From Gammaproteobacteria bacterium UBA6724 (lineage in GTDB: Bacteria > Pseudomonadota > Gammaproteobacteria > Pseudomonadales > Azotimanducaceae), in the NCBI GenBank assembly GCA_002454165.1, contig DKIG01000041.1:33811-97810 (forward strand): a DNA stretch of 64,000 bases, written 5' to 3'. How positions within the stretch are numbered: the first letter of the stretch is position 1; the number at the start of each line of letters is the position of its first letter. Both the position numbers and the translations under genes were made by a program. The notes beneath the pieces were generated by a model that saw only the letters and a program-made list of their open reading frames with translations, did not search any database and was not told where the DNA came from. Positions 1-8,636 of the stretch are shown here, one piece after another.

Positions 1-1
1 T

Positions 2-988
2 GTCCTGCCCCTGTCGGCTTTAAATTTGCTGACAGACCTGCTCAGATTCGTTTCACAACTGGATAGTGTTTACTATTTTAGCCCCCTCTCGCCGCCTCTT
101 GCCTTGCTTGCTTGCCTGGGTGGCCTGCTACTACTTCTGCCCAGAGGGCTGGTACCTAGGTGGCTGGGGCTAGTAACCCTATTGGTCCTGATGCCAGACA
201 AGCGGCAACTCCAGGACGGCGAACTCGCACTGACTTTTCTTGATGTGGGGCAGGGGTTAAGTGTTATAGCGGAAACACGCTCCTCGGTCCTGCTGTATGA
301 CACGGGTCCCTCCTTTGGTACGAGATTCAGCAGTGCCCGGCAGATAGTCCTGCCGACCCTGCGCCTCTCTGGTTGGAAACGGATCAACAATTTGATTCTG
401 AGTCATCCTGACAATGACCATGCTGGCGGTATTGACGATATTCTATCCGGCATAGCCGTTGATCGAACCCTACTAGGCTATGTACGCCAGGAGTCAGGTG
501 CTGTTGAAAGTGACGCACCTTTTGAAGAGCCATGCCAAGCAGAGTGGCAAGTTGATTCTGTCCACTTCAAGGTGTTCACGGTCGGCAATGAAATGGCCTC
601 AGGCAATGATCTTTCTTGCCTGGTGTTGATAGGTGCTTCGGGGCACCAGGTACTCTTGACCGGAGATATTGAATCCCGGGCGGAACTCGCACTGCTTGAT
701 TTGAATCTGTCACCGGTCACTGTGATGTCATCCCCGCACCATGGTAGTTATACTTCCTCGTCACCTGCTTTTCTTAATCATGTCCAGGCTGAAACGGTGG
801 TTATTTCAGCCGGGTATCGCAACCGATTTTCGCATCCTTCCGAGAGGGTGTTGGCACGATATCGTAATCGCCATCTGCGCATTTTTAACACGGCGGAAGA
901 CGGTGCTGTTAGAATTTTGTTGACTCAACAGGGCTTGCAGGTGGAGCAGGCGAGGCAAGCACGACCTGCCATTTGGCGCCGCGATTGA
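2..988 (+). CDS. comEC: ComEC/Rec2 DNA-uptake channel, C-terminal part (5' end outside window)
   Basis: The reading frame is open to the left edge, so this is the 3' part of a longer gene; a TTG at 26 is only an internal codon. The visible part is the metallo-beta-lactamase-like domain found at the C-terminus of ComEC: an LDVGQG strand, the metal motif SHPDNDHAGG, a later LTGDIE and SPHHGS. Full ComEC proteins carry this after an OB domain and a multi-helix channel and move single-stranded DNA across the inner membrane during transformation. A short hydrophobic stretch at the start of the visible part (about residues 15-40) would be the last channel helices. It is transcribed toward lemA with a 134 bp gap. 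The family call is secure; whether the full gene is intact cannot be seen. Confidence 0.88.
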   Translation, partial: VLPLSALNLLTDLLRFVSQLDSVYYFSPLSPPLALLACLGGLLLLLPRGLVPRWLGLVTLLVLMPDKRQLQDGELALTFLDVGQGLSVIAETRSSVLLYDTGPSFGTRFSSARQIVLPTLRLSGWKRINNLILSHPDNDHAGGIDDILSGIAVDRTLLGYVRQESGAVESDAPFEEPCQAEWQVDSVHFKVFTVGNEMASGNDLSCLVLIGASGHQVLLTGDIESRAELALLDLNLSPVTVMSSPHHGSYTSSSPAFLNHVQAETVVISAGYRNRFSHPSERVLARYRNRHLRIFNTAEDGAVRILLTQQGLQVEQARQARPAIWRRD

Positions 989-1122
989 TCCGCCTGGCAG
1001 GGAAATCTGCACCTCTAAGGAACCGGCAAGATTGCGCTCTGTATGATAATGGTGCTTAATTCGTCCCCCTATCCAGGTCTTATTGAGATTATTCATTACT
1101 ATCTATTACGAGAGGAAACAGC

Positions 1123-1713
1123 ATGGATATTGCACTTCTTATTATTTTAGTCATCGTCATTCTGCTCGCTTTTTATCTTGTCAGAATTTACAACCAGTTG
1201 GTGTCTCTGAGAAATCGCTATAAGAATGCCTTTGCACAAATTGATGTGCAGTTAAAACGCCGTTACGACCTGATTCCAAACCTTGTGGAAACCGCCAGGG
1301 GGTATCTCAAACATGAGCGTGAAACACTTGAATCTGTGATTGCCGCCCGCAATGCGGCATCAAATAGCCTGGCACAGGCCGCCGCTGACCCGAGCAATGC
1401 GGATGCAATGAAATCTCTAGTCAGCAACGAGGGGGCGCTGGCGGGTGCCCTGGGCAAGTTAAATGTGGTGATGGAAGCCTATCCAGATTTGAAAGCCAAT
1501 CAAAACATGATGCAGCTCAGTGAAGAGTTAATCAGCACGGAAAACAAGGTAGGTTTTGCGAGGCAGGCGTTTAATGATCAGGTCATGACTTACAACACCT
1601 ATAAGCAAAGTTTTCCGCAAGTCATCCTGGCGGCGTCTTTTGGGCATAGTCAGGACGCCACCCTGCTTGAGTTTGATGAGGAGATACAAGCTGCCCCGTC
1701 AGTTTCTTTTTGA
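1123..1713 (+). CDS. lemA: LemA family membrane-anchored protein
   Basis: A 196-residue protein with one N-terminal membrane helix (about residues 3-22) followed by a helical domain. The conserved LemA core is visible: QIDVQLKRRYDLIPNLVETA near residues 45-64. An AGAGG ribosome site lies just before the ATG. The stop is 3 bp before the start of an M48 membrane protease, the usual partner of lemA in bacteria, so the two are almost certainly cotranscribed. LemA proteins have no defined enzymatic activity; linkage suggests a scaffold or substrate role for the protease. Confidence 0.92.
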   Translation: MDIALLIILVIVILLAFYLVRIYNQLVSLRNRYKNAFAQIDVQLKRRYDLIPNLVETARGYLKHERETLESVIAARNAASNSLAQAAADPSNADAMKSLVSNEGALAGALGKLNVVMEAYPDLKANQNMMQLSEELISTENKVGFARQAFNDQVMTYNTYKQSFPQVILAASFGHSQDATLLEFDEEIQAAPSVSF

Positions 1714-1716
1714 CAG

Positions 1717-3630
1717 ATGAATTTTTTTGAACTCCAGGACCGGGCGCGGCGTAATACTAGGCGTCTGGTGGTTTTTTTCGCCCTGGCGGTGCTCAGCCTG
1801 ATTGTCTTGATCAATCTGTTGGTCATGCTGCTGTTTGGTTTCCTGGAAACGAATGAAGGTGCTGTCACTCTGAATGTGATTGTTGCTCAGTTTGACTGGC
1901 AGGTCTTTTTTATGACGACTGCGCTGGTCTCACTGGTGATTGTGGGCGGTAGCGTCTATAAAACCCTTGCCATCTCAGGGGGAGGAGCGGCGGTAGCTGA
2001 AGCCCTGGGGGGGCGATTGATTCCTCAGACGACAACCGACCTGCATGAACGCAAGACATTAAATGTCGTAGAGGAAATGGCAATCGCCTCAGGCACACCA
2101 GTGCCGCCCGTTTACCTCCTGGAGGATGAACAAGGGATTAATGCCTTTGCTGCTGGATTTAAACTCGGTGATGCGGTCATTGGTGTAACGAGGGGCACCA
2201 TTACTTACCTGAGTCGCGAGGAGTTGCAGGGGGTCATTGCCCACGAATTCAGTCACATTCTGCGCGGCGATATGCGTCTGAATATCCGTCTCATCGGTAT
2301 CTTGCACGGTATCCTGCTTATCGGTCTGATAGGTTATTTCATCTTGCGATCTGTGCGTGGCGGTTCAAATAAAAATGCTGCCCCCATGATGGGCTTGGGC
2401 ATTGGCTTGCTGGTCATTGGTTTTGCGGGCTCTTTTTTCGGTGACCTGATCAAGTCTTCGGTCAGTCGTCAGCGTGAATTCCTGGCAGATGCTTCGGCGG
2501 TGCAATTCACGAGAAGCAATCTTGGCATTGCCGCCGCGTTAAAAAAGATTGGCAGTCATGCACAAGGCTCAAACCTGAATACTCCTGAAGCGCCTGCTAT
2601 GAGTCACGCCTATTTCAGTACCGGCGTCAGTTCATTTATGCAATCAATTTTTGCAACACATCCTCCTCTGGAGGCCCGTATCAAACAACTGGACCCGACA
2701 TGGAATGGCGTCTTTGCCCCCGCTCTTCGGGAAGTCACCGAGAGGGAGGAAACTGCCCAATCCCGGGCAGAGCAGGCATCAAGCGCGGCAGCGATGAAAA
2801 CCGCAGTAGCGGGGGCGGTGATTGCTAGCCAAATACTGGACAGGGTGGGCGAGTCCAGCCCAGAACAACTGGACTATGCTGTGTCATTGGTCAGTGATAT
2901 TCCCAATAATATCCGTGATGCGGTGCATGATCCCTATGGTGCCAGGGCAGTGATCTATGGTTTGCTGATTGATACGCAAACCGCTATTCGGAATACGCAG
3001 TTGCAGCAGCTTAACGAATTTGGTGACCCGGGCGTTTATGAACTTGTTCGCAATTTGCTTGAAGACCTGAGCCGGTTGGACATCAAATATCGTTTACCGC
3101 TCATTGATATGGCGTTGCCGTCCCTGGGTCAGTTGTCTGAAGCACAGTATCAACTGTTCAAAAAGAACCTCCTGTTCCTCATCCAGGCAGACGAGAGGAC
3201 GAGTCTGTTTGAATGGTCATTACAGAAAATTCTATTCCATCATCTTGATCCGAAATTCGGCAAGCCCGGCGCGCGCATGGCACGCTTTGGCTCCCTGAAA
3301 GCAGTGAAAAATGAAATAGAAATGCTACTGAGCACCCTGGTCTATGCCTGTGTGTCGGACCAGGCAGAGGTCAATGCGATTTTTGTGCGCGCTGAGGAAA
3401 AACTGGGAATAACTAATCTGGTGCTATCGCCTGAGGTCAATTTTCAAAGCCTGGAGCATGCTGTTGATACTCTGGCATTATTGAAACCACTACTAAAACC
3501 GCGCTTGTTGCAAGCCTGCTTGGCGGTCATTACGCAGGATAAAAACTATTCGGCTACTGAGATGGAACTCATGCGGGCGATTGCTGCTGTGTTGGATTGT
3601 CCCTTGCCGCCGTACAATGACAGAGCCTAG
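1717..3630 (+). CDS. M48 family membrane zinc metalloprotease (HtpX-like)
   Basis: 637 residues. Membrane helices are predicted near residues 17-42, 62-82, 195-212 and 226-245, with the zinc motif HEFSH at 176-180 between them and a likely third ligand Glu in REFLADAS (about 254). This is the M48 (HtpX/Ste24) layout, but the protein is about twice the length of HtpX because of a soluble C-terminal region of some 300 residues with no motif I recognise. It follows lemA with a 3 bp gap. Likely role: quality control of membrane proteins from the inner membrane. LemA plus a long M48 protein is a known pairing; substrates are unknown. Confidence 0.9.
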   Translation: MNFFELQDRARRNTRRLVVFFALAVLSLIVLINLLVMLLFGFLETNEGAVTLNVIVAQFDWQVFFMTTALVSLVIVGGSVYKTLAISGGGAAVAEALGGRLIPQTTTDLHERKTLNVVEEMAIASGTPVPPVYLLEDEQGINAFAAGFKLGDAVIGVTRGTITYLSREELQGVIAHEFSHILRGDMRLNIRLIGILHGILLIGLIGYFILRSVRGGSNKNAAPMMGLGIGLLVIGFAGSFFGDLIKSSVSRQREFLADASAVQFTRSNLGIAAALKKIGSHAQGSNLNTPEAPAMSHAYFSTGVSSFMQSIFATHPPLEARIKQLDPTWNGVFAPALREVTEREETAQSRAEQASSAAAMKTAVAGAVIASQILDRVGESSPEQLDYAVSLVSDIPNNIRDAVHDPYGARAVIYGLLIDTQTAIRNTQLQQLNEFGDPGVYELVRNLLEDLSRLDIKYRLPLIDMALPSLGQLSEAQYQLFKKNLLFLIQADERTSLFEWSLQKILFHHLDPKFGKPGARMARFGSLKAVKNEIEMLLSTLVYACVSDQAEVNAIFVRAEEKLGITNLVLSPEVNFQSLEHAVDTLALLKPLLKPRLLQACLAVITQDKNYSATEMELMRAIAAVLDCPLPPYNDRA

Positions 3631-3655
3631 CAGAGCCGGCACTGAACCCCTTCCG

Positions 3656-4045
3656 TCAAGCGCCGAACTCGTCCAGCACTAGATATCCCCAGATAATCCC
3701 GAGGATCACAAGTGCCATCAGTACTGCCGCCGACCCGTAGTCCTTTGCCATACCGGACATCTTGTGCTGGTCAATGCCAATCCGGTCAACAACCGCCTCA
3801 ATGGCAGAATTCATCAACTCCATAGCCAGAACCAGAAAACAGGCGCAAATAAGCATGACCAGTTCACCCGGGGAATCCGCATACCAGGCACCGGTGGGCA
3901 AGAGCAGGGCGAAGAGTAGCAACTCCTGACGAAAGGCAGATTCTTTCGCAAAGGCCGCCTTTAATCCCTGGTAGGAGAAGCGCATCGCATTCATCAGGTG
4001 CGGTAGTCCGGTATTGCTGGTCTTGTCAAACTGCTTATCTGACAT
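3656..4045 (-). CDS. dgkA: Diacylglycerol kinase DgkA
   Basis: 129 residues, the usual length of the small prokaryotic integral-membrane kinase. It phosphorylates diacylglycerol to phosphatidic acid, recycling lipid released by membrane-derived oligosaccharide or LPS modification. The signature ELMNSAIEAVVDRIG, followed by KDYGSAAVLMAL, is clear, with three membrane helices. It is convergent with the M48 protease (25 bp between stops) and divergent from clpB, with about 65 bp between its start and the putative clpB heat-shock promoter. Confidence 0.95.
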   Translation of the reverse strand: MSDKQFDKTSNTGLPHLMNAMRFSYQGLKAAFAKESAFRQELLLFALLLPTGAWYADSPGELVMLICACFLVLAMELMNSAIEAVVDRIGIDQHKMSGMAKDYGSAAVLMALVILGIIWGYLVLDEFGA

Positions 4046-4110
4046 AGGTTAGCACCGTCGTTATTGGCACATGAACCCTGCCACAGGGCGGTGTCGGACG
4101 CAAGATGGTG

Positions 4111-4138
4111 CTTGAATACTTGCCGATTGCCCCAACCT
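4111..4138 (+). promoter_or_regulatory. Sigma-32-like heat-shock promoter for clpB
   Basis: CTTGAA at 4111-4116, a 13 bp spacer, then CCCCAACCT at 4130-4138. This closely follows the sigma-32 pattern (CTTGAA, 13-15 bp, CCCCAT-type -10). Transcription would start near 4145, just upstream of the clpB start at 4165. Read from sequence only. Confidence 0.65.
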
Positions 4139-4164
4139 TTCACTGGTCGTCAGTAACGGTTTCT

Positions 4165-6774
4165 ATGATGAGAATTGACAAGTTCACCAGCAAACTTCAG
4201 GAGGCTCTGTCCGATGCACAGTCCCTTGCCATCGGCAGAGACCATCATCAGATTGCGTCGGCGCACCTTTTGCTCGCGCTCTTGCAGCAGCAGGGCGGTA
4301 GTGTCCGCCCCATACTTACGCAGATGGGTGTAGATCTTGATGCGTTTGAGCAAGAACTTGATAGCCTCATTGCTCAGTTGCCCCAGTTGCAGGAAAACCT
4401 CGGCGATATTCAGATTTCCAATGACCTGAATCGGTTGCTAAATCTTGCCGACAAGTATGCCCAGAAAATGGGTGATGAGTTTATTACCAGCGAGGTCATC
4501 CTGCTTGCCGCCCATGAAGATAAAAGTGGCTTGGGAGCATTGTTTGACAAGTTTCAGATTCAAAAGGATGCGCTACAGCGAGTTGTCGCTCAGGTGCGCG
4601 GCGGTGAAAAAGTCACCGAACAAAATGTAGAGGACACTCGCCAAGCGCTGGAAAAATACACCATAGACCTGACATGCCGTGCAGAAGAAGGAAAACTTGA
4701 TCCAGTCATTGGGCGTGATGAAGAAATTCGCAGGACCGTGCAGGTGTTGCAAAGAAGAACAAAAAACAACCCGGTACTGATTGGTGAACCCGGCGTAGGG
4801 AAGACTGCGATTGTTGAAGGACTAGCACAGAGAATCATCAATGGTGAAATACCCGAAGGATTACGGGACAAAAAAATACTATCACTTGACATGGGTGCAC
4901 TGATAGCGGGGGCGAAGTTCCGCGGGGAATTTGAAGAACGGCTCAAAGCAGTACTTAAAGAACTGGCAAAGGAAGAAGGCAGAGTTATCCTGTTTGTTGA
5001 TGAGTTGCATACCATGGTGGGCGCGGGCAAGGCCGAAGGAGCGATGGATGCAGGCAATATGCTGAAGCCAGCCCTCGCCCGAGGCGAACTCCACTGCGTC
5101 GGTGCGACCACCCTGGATGAATACAGGCAGTATGTTGAGGCTGACGCCGCGCTGGAACGCAGATTTCAGAAGATTCAGGTTGATGAGCCAGATGTTGAAG
5201 CGTCCATCGCCATATTGCGGGGTTTGAAAGAACGTTACGAGGTGCACCACGGCGTCGATATTACTGATCCCGCGATCATTGCTGCCGCGCGGCTGTCCTA
5301 TCGTTACATCACTGACCGACAGTTACCGGACAAGGCAATTGACCTGATTGATGAAGCCGCCAGCCTGATCCGTATTGAAATGGATTCCAAACCTGAGGAA
5401 ATGGACCGCCTGGAACGGCGTCTCATCCAGTTGAAGATTGAAAAGGAAGCACTCAAAAATGAAGAAGACCAGGGCTCCAGGCAAAGACTGGAGAATCTGA
5501 ATCAGGAAATTGACGAATTTGAGCGGGAATATGCAGATCTTGAATCAGTATGGAATGCGGAAAAGCTGTCGCTCCATAGTGTCCAGCAGGTTAAGGAAAA
5601 ACTGGAACAGGCAAGGCTTGCGCTGGAGGCAGCCAGCCGGGTCGGCGACCTGACGAAAATGTCCGAACTGCAATATGGCTTAATACCGGATATGGAAAGG
5701 CAACTGGAGATTGCACAGAACACAGACACATCAAAGATGTCTCTACTCAGGAATCGTGTGACGGAGGAGGAAATCGCCGAGGTTGTCTCAAAGTGGACCG
5801 GCATACCCGTCACCAAAATGTTGCAAGCCGAGCGCACCAGACTGCTGAGCCTGGAAGACGAGTTACATAAACAGGTGATTGGTCAAGATGAAGCCGTCAG
5901 TGCGGTGTCCAATGCCATTCGTCGCGCGCGGGCAGGCTTGTCGGACCCGACCCGACCCAACGGCTCCTTCCTCTTCCTCGGACCAACTGGCGTGGGTAAA
6001 ACCGAGTTGTGCAAAACGCTGGCGAAATTCCTGTTTGATTCGGAAGATTCTCTCATCAGGATAGACATGTCGGAATTCATGGAAAAACATTCCGTTGCGC
6101 GGTTGATTGGTGCGCCGCCCGGTTATGTCGGCTACGAGGAGGGCGGTTATCTGACCGAGCATGTCAGACGCAAGCCTTATTCGGTGCTATTGCTGGACGA
6201 GATTGAAAAGGCGCATCCTGAGGTGTTCAACATTCTGTTGCAGGTGCTTGACGACGGCAGGCTGACTGATGGTCATGGCAGGACGGTTGACTTCAAAAAT
6301 ACCGTGCTTGTGATGACATCGAATCTTGGCTCCGAGCTCATTCAGCAAATGACCAGTAGCAGTTATGCCGAGATGAAAGCTGCCGTCATGGCGGTTGTCA
6401 CTAGCGCGTTTAGACCGGAATTTATCAATCGGATAGATGATACGGTGGTCTTCCATTCCCTGGACAAGGAACAACTTCGCCGCATCGCCCATATTCAGTT
6501 GGTAGTGCTGCAGGAAAGAGTCAAGGAAGTCCAGGTTTGCCTGCGCTTTGATGAGACTGTCCTGGATCTGATGGTTCAGGTGGGATACGACCCGGTTTAC
6601 GGAGCGAGACCACTCAAGCGGGCGATCCAGAACTATATCGAAAATCCGCTGGCTGAAGCATTACTTGCCGGGCGGTTTGCCGCTGGTGACAAGATAGTGG
6701 CAAGTCGGGAGAAGGATGCAGTCCTGTTTAGGGAAGAGCAGGTTAGGGAAGAGCAGGGTACAGACGCCAAATAA
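4165..6774 (+). CDS. clpB: ClpB disaggregase (AAA+ chaperone)
   Basis: Hexameric ATPase that pulls polypeptides out of aggregates with DnaK. I start it at the ATG at 4165 (or 4168), because MRIDKFTSK matches the family N-terminus and the longer frame from 4105 would be encoded within the promoter. Domains in order: Clp-N double repeat (about 1-150), first AAA+ module with Walker A GEPGVGKTA near 207-215, the coiled-coil middle domain (about 395-530), second AAA+ module with GPTGVGKTE, and the C-terminal small domain. Length is about 869 residues against 857 in E. coli. The end carries a perfect 15 bp tandem duplication that adds a second REEQ unit beyond the conserved end. Confidence 0.97.
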   Translation: MMRIDKFTSKLQEALSDAQSLAIGRDHHQIASAHLLLALLQQQGGSVRPILTQMGVDLDAFEQELDSLIAQLPQLQENLGDIQISNDLNRLLNLADKYAQKMGDEFITSEVILLAAHEDKSGLGALFDKFQIQKDALQRVVAQVRGGEKVTEQNVEDTRQALEKYTIDLTCRAEEGKLDPVIGRDEEIRRTVQVLQRRTKNNPVLIGEPGVGKTAIVEGLAQRIINGEIPEGLRDKKILSLDMGALIAGAKFRGEFEERLKAVLKELAKEEGRVILFVDELHTMVGAGKAEGAMDAGNMLKPALARGELHCVGATTLDEYRQYVEADAALERRFQKIQVDEPDVEASIAILRGLKERYEVHHGVDITDPAIIAAARLSYRYITDRQLPDKAIDLIDEAASLIRIEMDSKPEEMDRLERRLIQLKIEKEALKNEEDQGSRQRLENLNQEIDEFEREYADLESVWNAEKLSLHSVQQVKEKLEQARLALEAASRVGDLTKMSELQYGLIPDMERQLEIAQNTDTSKMSLLRNRVTEEEIAEVVSKWTGIPVTKMLQAERTRLLSLEDELHKQVIGQDEAVSAVSNAIRRARAGLSDPTRPNGSFLFLGPTGVGKTELCKTLAKFLFDSEDSLIRIDMSEFMEKHSVARLIGAPPGYVGYEEGGYLTEHVRRKPYSVLLLDEIEKAHPEVFNILLQVLDDGRLTDGHGRTVDFKNTVLVMTSNLGSELIQQMTSSSYAEMKAAVMAVVTSAFRPEFINRIDDTVVFHSLDKEQLRRIAHIQLVVLQERVKEVQVCLRFDETVLDLMVQVGYDPVYGARPLKRAIQNYIENPLAEALLAGRFAAGDKIVASREKDAVLFREEQVREEQGTDAK
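6728..6757 (+). repeat. Two perfect 15 bp tandem units at the clpB 3' end
   Basis: TTAGGGAAGAGCAGG occurs twice head to tail (6728-6742, 6743-6757). It is in frame and repeats V/F-REEQ in the non-conserved ClpB tail. Confidence 0.9.
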
Positions 6775-6821
6775 ACCCCTGGAGCCACTCTCACAAAACC
6801 ACTCAAAACAGTTAAAAAAGA

Positions 6822-6837
6822 CTGTACAAAAAAACAG
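6822..6837 (+). promoter_or_regulatory. LexA (SOS) box 1
   Basis: CTGT, 8 bp, ACAG: an exact match to the gammaproteobacterial LexA half-site spacing with an A/T-rich centre (ACAAAAAA). It lies 69 bp upstream of the ATG at 6891. Confidence 0.75.
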
Positions 6838-6847
6838 TATAGTGTTA

Positions 6848-6863
6848 CTGTGCATTTATACAG
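6848..6863 (+). promoter_or_regulatory. LexA (SOS) box 2
   Basis: A second exact CTGT-N8-ACAG site (centre GCATTTAT), 26 bp downstream of box 1 start to start. Two tandem boxes suggest tight, cooperative LexA repression of what follows. Confidence 0.78.
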
Positions 6864-6890
6864 TCTATTGGCAGTCCTAGAGGTGAACCC

Positions 6891-7166
6891 ATGACGGCGC
6901 AACACTATGAAGCAAGACGGCTTAAAGCGAAGGGGCAAAGGGCAAACCAGCCCGGAGCGAATAACCCCACCGGCAAGATTACCAGTGCCCGCTATCATTC
7001 TGCACTGGCAATGGAAGCCGCGAAAAAAATGCGCCGAAGCCGCCAAAAATACAAGACCGGGCACCTTGTCTGCTATCATCTGCAAAGGATGTTGGAAAGT
7101 ACTGAGGCCCTGCCATCCAAGCCCTCCCACGGACATCACGAAGCTCAATACCATCTTGGTTTTTAA
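6891..7166 (+). CDS. Small basic SOS-controlled ORF, alternative frame with the better ribosome site
   Basis: A 91-codon frame whose ATG follows AGAGGTG by a good distance and lies 28 bp after LexA box 2. The protein is Lys/Arg-rich and matches no family I recognise as a whole. Its start (RRLKAKG near residues 9-15) resembles the RRLKV-type opening of SymE-like proteins, while the SymE core motifs lie in the +1 frame (6907-7176). One reading is that the true gene began here and a frameshift now separates start and core. It is listed separately because I cannot decide which frame is translated. Confidence 0.25.
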   Translation: MTAQHYEARRLKAKGQRANQPGANNPTGKITSARYHSALAMEAAKKMRRSRQKYKTGHLVCYHLQRMLESTEALPSKPSHGHHEAQYHLGF

Positions 7167-7176
7167 TTGCTATTGA
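6907..7176 (+). CDS. SymE-like SOS-induced toxin candidate (possibly frameshifted)
   Basis: This 89-residue frame has a pattern I associate with SymE (AbrB-fold, SOS-induced toxin): PAIILHWQW at about 28-36, then an E-A-A stretch, PGT, and KGCWKVL. In E. coli SymE the corresponding order is PAI-x-L-x-x-QW, LEAAG, GT, EGC-x-VL. Relative to SymE there are about six extra residues after QW, at a point where the DNA shows an imperfect 22 bp direct duplication (7014-7035 and 7036-7057). Two LexA boxes lie just upstream, as expected for symE, and a restriction system follows. Against it: a weak ribosome site, an in-frame stop at 6892, and overlap with the 6891 frame. It may be a decayed copy. The alignment is by eye from memory. 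Confidence 0.42.
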   Translation: MKQDGLKRRGKGQTSPERITPPARLPVPAIILHWQWKPRKKCAEAAKNTRPGTLSAIICKGCWKVLRPCHPSPPTDITKLNTILVFNCY

Positions 7177-7239
7177 TGCTTGTGTGTGTTTTAGACTGAT
7201 CCAGCCAATATACGCCCATACGACGAGGAGTAATTAAAA

Positions 7240-7827
7240 ATGATCCTTCAGCCGCCCTCGCCTCGATTTGCAGGCTCTTATCGATCCGTTGTTATTGACC
7301 CTCCGTGGGACCAAGGCAAAACAGGCCTTCGGAGTGTTAGACCTAATCAGGGGAAACAATTAGATTATCCCACCATGACTCAGGATGAGATTTTTCGTTG
7401 TGTCGCCATGGATAAGTGGGTCGCTGATGATGCTTTTATTTGGCTTTGGGCAACCAATAGTCGCTCCCGTTCCAGTGACAAGCCTATTTTGCAACAAGCG
7501 TTTGAACTAATGGAATTGTGGGGTTTTCGGTATTACACAATGCTAACCTGGAGCAAGGGAACCGGACCTTGCCCTTTCGGTCCCTATCAAATCACAACGG
7601 AACATTGCCTATTTGGCTATAGAGGGAAATGCAAATTCTCCAAACAATCTCTGGGGAAAATGAAAACAATGTTTGAATCCAGTTCAAAAAAGCATAGTGA
7701 AAAACCGATAATTTTATATGAACATGTTCTGCGTTATTTTCCTGGCCATCATCTGGATGTTTTTTCGCGCCGTTCCCACGAGGGGTTTGATGGTTGGGGG
7801 AATGAAGCAGAAGGGCAAGTCGCCTGA
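7240..7827 (+). CDS. MT-A70 family adenine-N6 methyltransferase (R-M modification subunit)
   Basis: 195 residues. The catalytic DPPW is at 20-23, and the family pattern continues with a W-A-T-N segment, a W-x-K segment and a C-terminal H-x-D-V-F-S-R-R followed by GWGNE. MT-A70 enzymes transfer methyl groups from SAM to adenine N6; bacterial members are mostly DNA methylases in phages and restriction systems. A GAGGAG ribosome site sits 9 bp before the ATG. The stop overlaps the start of the next methylase by one base (TGATG), so the two are translationally coupled. Base composition looks more A/T-rich than the flanking clpB and trp genes, which fits acquisition. Confidence 0.88.
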   Translation: MILQPPSPRFAGSYRSVVIDPPWDQGKTGLRSVRPNQGKQLDYPTMTQDEIFRCVAMDKWVADDAFIWLWATNSRSRSSDKPILQQAFELMELWGFRYYTMLTWSKGTGPCPFGPYQITTEHCLFGYRGKCKFSKQSLGKMKTMFESSSKKHSEKPIILYEHVLRYFPGHHLDVFSRRSHEGFDGWGNEAEGQVA

Positions 7828-8636
7828 TGGCTGAGCGCGCCAACGCGCTAAGTGGCCGTGATTGGCTAAAGAACTCCTTCAGTATTTGGCGCAATTTCGA
7901 TAGAGATGGCAATCGAAAATCTCATCCTGCATCTTTCCCCGTTTCTTTGGCTCAGCAAATATTGAGTTGCTACGCAAGGGGCGAGGAAAGTGTAGTTCTT
8001 GACCCTTTTGTTGGTTCGGGATCTACCTTGCTTGCTGCCACCTATGCTGGCATGCGCTCAGTAGGGTTGGATATTAATGCAAAATACAAAGACATATTTA
8101 TTGATCGCCTTGATATGATTTCCTGCCCTCCAAACGGCGGCAACGATAAGAAGTGGCATTACGAAGTTTGTGATGCAAGAGAATGCTCTGCCTTCTTTAG
8201 TGTTGTGCAGACAGAATCCGTTGATGTGTGTATCACTTCGCCGCCCTATTGGGATATTTTGAATAGACATAGAACCAGCGATGAAAAGAAGCCCATTTCA
8301 TACTCAAATTCAGATTCGGATATTGGCAACATAGATTCTTATGATGAATTCCTGGCCGCTTTGGGCGATGTGATGGAAAACGTAGGGAAAGCACTAAAAG
8401 ATCGAGGATACTTGATTCTGAACGTAATGGATTTGCGTAAGGGAAGTGTATTTTATCCCTTACATCAGGATTCTGTTGCAGTTGTGCAACAACGTAGTGA
8501 TCTGGTTTTAGAAGACATTATCATTTGGGATAGACAAAAGGATTACAATCAGATGCGCCCCCTAGGCTACCCATACAAATTTATTATCAACAAGGTGCAT
8601 GAATATCTTCTTGTATTTCGGAAGTGTAAAAACTGA
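7827..8636 (+). CDS. SPPY-type DNA methyltransferase (N4-cytosine or N6-adenine)
   Basis: 269 residues. SAM-binding motif I, DPFVGSGST, is at 59-67 and precedes catalytic motif IV, TSPPYWD, at 137-143; HPASFP upstream looks like motif X. S-P-P-Y is commonest in N4-cytosine methylases, but N6-adenine enzymes also carry it, so the modified base is open. A C-terminal EYLLVFRK strand closes the fold. It is coupled to both neighbours by one-base TGATG overlaps. Together with the upstream MT-A70 enzyme it would protect the host from the HNH nuclease encoded next, possibly one methylase per strand of an asymmetric site. Confidence 0.88.
   Translation: MAERANALSGRDWLKNSFSIWRNFDRDGNRKSHPASFPVSLAQQILSCYARGEESVVLDPFVGSGSTLLAATYAGMRSVGLDINAKYKDIFIDRLDMISCPPNGGNDKKWHYEVCDARECSAFFSVVQTESVDVCITSPPYWDILNRHRTSDEKKPISYSNSDSDIGNIDSYDEFLAALGDVMENVGKALKDRGYLILNVMDLRKGSVFYPLHQDSVAVVQQRSDLVLEDIIIWDRQKDYNQMRPLGYPYKFIINKVHEYLLVFRKCKN

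Noticed and set aside
4105..4164. Longer ClpB N-terminus from the ATG at 4105
   Set aside because: These codons are the spacer and -10 of the sigma-32-like promoter and are not conserved.
4590..5111. Serine-rich 173-codon minus-strand ORF inside clpB
   Set aside because: Composition is that of the antisense strand of a charged coding region; ClpB is certain here.
6633..7154. 173-codon minus-strand ORF opposite the clpB end and the SOS region
   Set aside because: It runs antisense through conserved clpB codons and the LexA boxes, matches no family, and has no ribosome site.
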